64,000 nt of DNA from Erythrobacter donghaensis (lineage in GTDB: Bacteria > Pseudomonadota > Alphaproteobacteria > Sphingomonadales > Sphingomonadaceae). The notes beneath the pieces were generated by a model. It worked only from the letters and a program-made list of their open reading frames with translations, was not told the DNA's origin and made no database searches. Each line of letters begins with the position of its first letter. The stretch's first letter is position 1. Made by a program: the position numbers and the translations under genes. Shown piece by piece: positions 61,216 to 64,000 of the stretch. The stretch spans positions 62,001-126,000 of the forward strand of contig NZ_MUYG01000008.1 of NCBI RefSeq assembly GCF_002155425.1, written 5' to 3'.

Positions 61216-62409
61216 TTACGCCCCCGGCAGATCGAGGATGCGTTTGGCGATGACGTTGAGCATCACTTCGCTCGTTCCGCCCTCGATCGAGTTGGCCTTG
61301 GTGCGCAGCCATGCCTTGGAGGGCTTGCCGTTCTCGGTCGCCTCGCTCTCCCATTCGAGCGCGCGGCTGCCGCCGACTGCCATCACCAGCTCGTGACGGC
61401 GCTTGTTGAGCTCGGTCCCGGCATATTTCATCATATTCGGCTGCGCGGGGTGCGCCTTGCCGACCTTGATCTCGTCGAGGAACTTCTCGCCCATCGCGGC
61501 ATAGGCCATCGCATCGACATCGAACATCGCGAGTTCCGCACGCAGCACCGGGTCGATATCGTCGCCGGTCTTGGCCGCATGGCGCTTCATCGCCGCACCG
61601 ATCGCCGCCGCGCGCTCGCCGCCATCCGCGCCCGAGATCATCTCGCGCTCGTGGCCGAGCAGATACTTGGCGACGTCCCAGCCGCGGTTGATCGTGCCGA
61701 CATAGGCGGGGCAATCATCGCCGTAGGACTTGGGCACGGCGACATTGTCGAAGAAGGTCTCGCAGAAGGGCGAGGAGCCAGAGATCAGCTTGATCGGCTT
61801 GGTGGTGACGCCTTCGCTCGCCATGTCGAACAGCATGAATGTGATGCCCTGATACTTGTCCGTCTTGTCGGTGCGGACGAGGCAGAAGATCCAGTCGGCC
61901 TGATCGGCGTAGGAGGTCCAGATTTTCTGGCCATTCACCACCCAGTGATCGCCCTTGTCCTCGCCGAAGGTCTGCAAGCTGACAAGGTCCGAGCCCGAAC
62001 CGGGCTCCGAATAGCCCTGACACCAGCGGATTTCCCCGCGCGCGATTTCGTTGAGGAAGCGCTGCTTCTGGCCTTCGGTGCCGAAATGCAGCAGCGCCGG
62101 GCCGAGCATCCAGATGCCGAAGCTGCTGAGCGGCGGGCGGGCATTGATGCGGCCCATTTCCTCGCGCAGCACCTTGGCCTCGGCAGGCGAGAGCCCCGCG
62201 CCGCCGTATTCCTTGGGCCACATCGGCACGGTGTAGCCCTTGGCAACGCAGGCTTCGAGCCACGCCTTCTGTGCATCGTTCTTGAAGGTGGCGCGGCGGC
62301 CGCCCCAGTAGATGTCGTCCTCGCCGCGCACCGGCTCGCGCATTTCGGGCGGGCAGTTCGCCTCCAGCCAGCTGCGGGTTTCGGTGCGGAATGCTTCCAG
62401 ATCGGCCAT
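61216..62409 (-). CDS. Acyl-CoA dehydrogenase (first of two)
   Basis: The 397-residue flavoprotein has WCQGYSEPGSGSDLVSLQT and DHWVVNGQKIWTSYADQADW in the FAD/substrate beta-domain. TKANSIEGGTSEVMLNVIAK is in the C-terminal domain, as in long-chain or steroid-side-chain ACADs. The ATG at 62409 with GGAGAG upstream is preferred over one 27 nt earlier. A palindrome (62439-62456) stands 29 bp before the start. The two ACADs may form a heteromer, as in actinobacterial steroid ACADs (inference). Confidence 0.92.
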   Translation of the reverse strand: MADLEAFRTETRSWLEANCPPEMREPVRGEDDIYWGGRRATFKNDAQKAWLEACVAKGYTVPMWPKEYGGAGLSPAEAKVLREEMGRINARPPLSSFGIWMLGPALLHFGTEGQKQRFLNEIARGEIRWCQGYSEPGSGSDLVSLQTFGEDKGDHWVVNGQKIWTSYADQADWIFCLVRTDKTDKYQGITFMLFDMASEGVTTKPIKLISGSSPFCETFFDNVAVPKSYGDDCPAYVGTINRGWDVAKYLLGHEREMISGADGGERAAAIGAAMKRHAAKTGDDIDPVLRAELAMFDVDAMAYAAMGEKFLDEIKVGKAHPAQPNMMKYAGTELNKRRHELVMAVGGSRALEWESEATENGKPSKAWLRTKANSIEGGTSEVMLNVIAKRILDLPGA

Positions 62410-62438
62410 GACCGACTCTCCTCTCTCGTCTCTCACTT

Positions 62439-62456
62439 GACGCTTACGTTAGCGTC
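62439..62456. promoter_or_regulatory. Palindromic operator before the acyl-CoA dehydrogenase genes
   Basis: GACGCT-TACGTT-AGCGTC has perfect 6-bp arms around a 6-bp centre, preceded by TT (TTGACGC). It lies 29 bp upstream of the ACAD start at 62409. The ACGTTA centre resembles operators of TetR- or MerR-type regulators of acyl-CoA breakdown. No such regulator gene is in the window. Confidence 0.5.
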
Positions 62457-62533
62457 GTTTTCGCAAGCCCTGCAAGCGGTCTTCGTGCGGGCACGCGTGC
62501 CGTAGCGTCAGCTGCAATGCGCGCGGCGTGCGA

Positions 62534-62561
62534 TTGACGCAATGTGCAATCAGTCTAGGTT
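62534..62561 (+). promoter_or_regulatory. Possible promoter of the MFS transporter gene
   Basis: TTGACG (62534-62539) and TAGGTT (62556-62561) are separated by 16 bp. They lie 70 bp before the ATG at 62631. The -10 is a weak match. GATTG and CAATC flank the -35 as an inverted repeat (62533-62552). Confidence 0.35.
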
Positions 62562-62630
62562 CGCAACCCAATGCAGGAGAGAGAAATTGGCCGGATTCGG
62601 CGGTTTGCCTGATCGAGGGAACAGCCACGC

Positions 62631-64000
62631 ATGAGCATGATGACAGGGCCGCTTCCGTGGCGGCTCAAGCTGATGCACGGCTTCGGCGCGGTCGCCTTCG
62701 GGGTGAAGGACGGCGGCTTTTCGTTCTTCCTGCTACCATTCTACAATCTGGTGCTGGGCGTGGATGCCGGGATCGTCGGCGCGGCGCTGGCGACGGCGCT
62801 GATCATTGATGCGCTGGCCGATCCGCTGATCGGGCACTTGTCGGATCGCACCTATACCCGCTGGGGCCGCCGCCTGCCGTGGCTTTACCTTGCCCCGATC
62901 CCGCTGGCGCTGATGTGGGCGCTGCTGTGGAGCCCGCCCTTCACCGGGGTGCCGACCTTCTGGGAGATCGTGGCGCTGGCCGTCGGTGTACGCCTGCTTC
63001 TGTCCGCCTGCGAGGTGCCCTCGATCAGCCTCGTGCCCGAGATCACCGGCGATTATGTCGAGCGCACCACGCTGTTCCGCTACCGCTTCCTGTCGGGCTG
63101 GGTCGGCGGGCTGACCATGTCGGTGCTGGCTTTCACTGTCTTCCTGCCGACCCCGGAATCGCAATTGCAGCCCGATGGCTATGCGGTCTTCGGGATGGTC
63201 GGCGCAGTGGTGATGCTGGTGTCGGTGACTGGATCGGCGGCTGGGCAGCATCCCTATGTTGCGCGATTGCCCGACAGCGCGCCGCCGCCTTTTTCGCTGA
63301 GGCTCGCCTTTGCCGACATCTTCGACGCCTTCCGCGAGCGTGCCTTCATGATCTTCGCTTTCGGCGCGTTGGCGGCCTATATCAGTCAGGGCGTGACGCT
63401 ATCGATCACGCTCTACGTGATCCGCTATGTCTGGCAATTCAGCGAGACTGCTTTCAAGATCTACCCCGCCGCGCTGGGCCTGTCGGTGGTAGCGATGTTC
63501 ATGATCGTCGGCCCGCTGCATCGCCGCTTCGGCAAGCCGCTGAGCGGTGCGGGCGGTGCGGTGGGGGCGCTGGTGCTGGCGGGCATTCCCTATGTGCTGC
63601 TGCTGATCGGGCTATGGCCGCAAACCGGAACGGTGCTGTCGACCGTCCTGTTCATGGGCTTCATGGTCACCGCCAACACCGCCGGAGTGGTGGCGATCAT
63701 CTCGGCTACTTCGATGGTTGCCGAGATTGTCGAGGCCTTCGAGGAGCGCACCGGCAAGCGCGCCGAGGGGACCTTTTATGCCGGTAACTGGCTGATCCAG
63801 AAATCGGCGACCGGCGGCGGCATTCTGCTCACCAGCCTGATCGTCGAGGTGATCGGCCTCGCACCGGGCACGGCGCAGGATGCGGTGGCGCCGCAAGTGG
63901 TGACGAACCTTGCGCTCGCCTACCTGCTGGTCTCGGGGGTGCTGGCGCTGACGGCGGCCTTCTGGCTCGCCCGTTTCCCGATCAGCCAGGCCGATCACGA
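62631..64000 (+). CDS. GPH/MFS family sugar-cation symporter (partial, runs off the right edge)
   Basis: The frame from the ATG at 62631 is open to the edge (456 codons). The N-terminus KLMHGFGAVAFGVKDGGFSF and the loop DPLIGHLSDRTYTRWGRRLP are hallmarks of the glycoside-pentoside-hexuronide:cation symporter family. About eleven hydrophobic helices are visible up to VSGVLALTAAFWLARFPISQ. The substrate cannot be read; sphingomonad relatives are often near sugar-use or lipid genes. A GAGGGA site lies 10 nt upstream, and a 15-codon open frame overlaps the start (see findings). Confidence 0.9.
   Translation, partial: MSMMTGPLPWRLKLMHGFGAVAFGVKDGGFSFFLLPFYNLVLGVDAGIVGAALATALIIDALADPLIGHLSDRTYTRWGRRLPWLYLAPIPLALMWALLWSPPFTGVPTFWEIVALAVGVRLLLSACEVPSISLVPEITGDYVERTTLFRYRFLSGWVGGLTMSVLAFTVFLPTPESQLQPDGYAVFGMVGAVVMLVSVTGSAAGQHPYVARLPDSAPPPFSLRLAFADIFDAFRERAFMIFAFGALAAYISQGVTLSITLYVIRYVWQFSETAFKIYPAALGLSVVAMFMIVGPLHRRFGKPLSGAGGAVGALVLAGIPYVLLLIGLWPQTGTVLSTVLFMGFMVTANTAGVVAIISATSMVAEIVEAFEERTGKRAEGTFYAGNWLIQKSATGGGILLTSLIVEVIGLAPGTAQDAVAPQVVTNLALAYLLVSGVLALTAAFWLARFPISQADH

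Overview
The window is GC-rich, gene-dense chromosomal DNA from an alphaproteobacterium, most likely a sphingomonad of the Erythrobacter/Novosphingobium type. That placement is an inference from several traits. The SspB is of the alphaproteobacterial kind, and a single Rsh-type (p)ppGpp enzyme is present. The mannonate dehydratase matches the characterised Novosphingobium ManD at every catalytic residue number. DUF547, WS/DGAT and acyl-CoA dehydrogenase genes are present, and short CGTCA...TGACG hairpin repeats sit between genes. No prophage, insertion sequence, transposase or CRISPR array was seen.

Left part (1-13.6 kb). A FecI-type sigma factor is cut by the left edge. Next comes a flavin oxidoreductase divergent from a TetR regulator, with a near-perfect 24-bp palindrome between them. 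An eight-gene co-directional run follows: Tat-signal TldD, TldE, DUF4159, MoxR ATPase, DUF58, BatA-domain protein, DUF4175-like protein and a three-helix membrane protein. It pairs a TldD/TldE metallopeptidase with a MoxR/Bat envelope module and is the best candidate here for an undescribed system.

Middle-left (13.6-30 kb). A tricorn-type protease converges on that run. Then come a wax ester synthase/DGAT with a coupled alpha/beta hydrolase, a four-gene 5-oxoproline operon (fused 5-oxoprolinase, DUF969 and DUF979 transporter subunits, DUF2891), and a glucuronate operon (uxaC, uxuB, manD). The hexuronate transporter gene expected upstream of uxaC survives only as a short broken remnant next to a tRNA-Ser(GGA) gene.

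Centre (30-47 kb). A cyclophilin-type PPIase, a divergent SDR and a PLP-dependent methionine/cysteine-pathway enzyme come first; the enzyme gene's leader can form a pseudoknot that captures its ribosome binding site. A DASS-type transporter with an in-frame 33-bp tandem repeat follows, then four tandem DUF547 paralogues, infC (apparently starting at AUA), the phosphoesterase PdeM, hemF, a secreted GH16 glycoside hydrolase, rsh on an apparently leaderless message, and a J-domain protein.

Right part (47-64 kb). The tol-pal operon (ybgC-tolQ-tolR-tolA-tolB-pal) is followed by the histidine operon hisB-hisH-hisA-(small membrane protein)-hisF-hisE-HIT, split by a nested inverted repeat. Then come sspB, gmk and a Crp-like regulator. 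Near the regulator are an FNR-like box and an orphan terminator that together suggest a small RNA. The window ends with an SDR, two acyl-CoA dehydrogenases and a GPH/MFS transporter cut by the right edge.

The local logic is a heterotrophic, probably aquatic bacterium with uronate and beta-glucan use, lipid storage and beta-oxidation, and standard envelope and amino-acid housekeeping.
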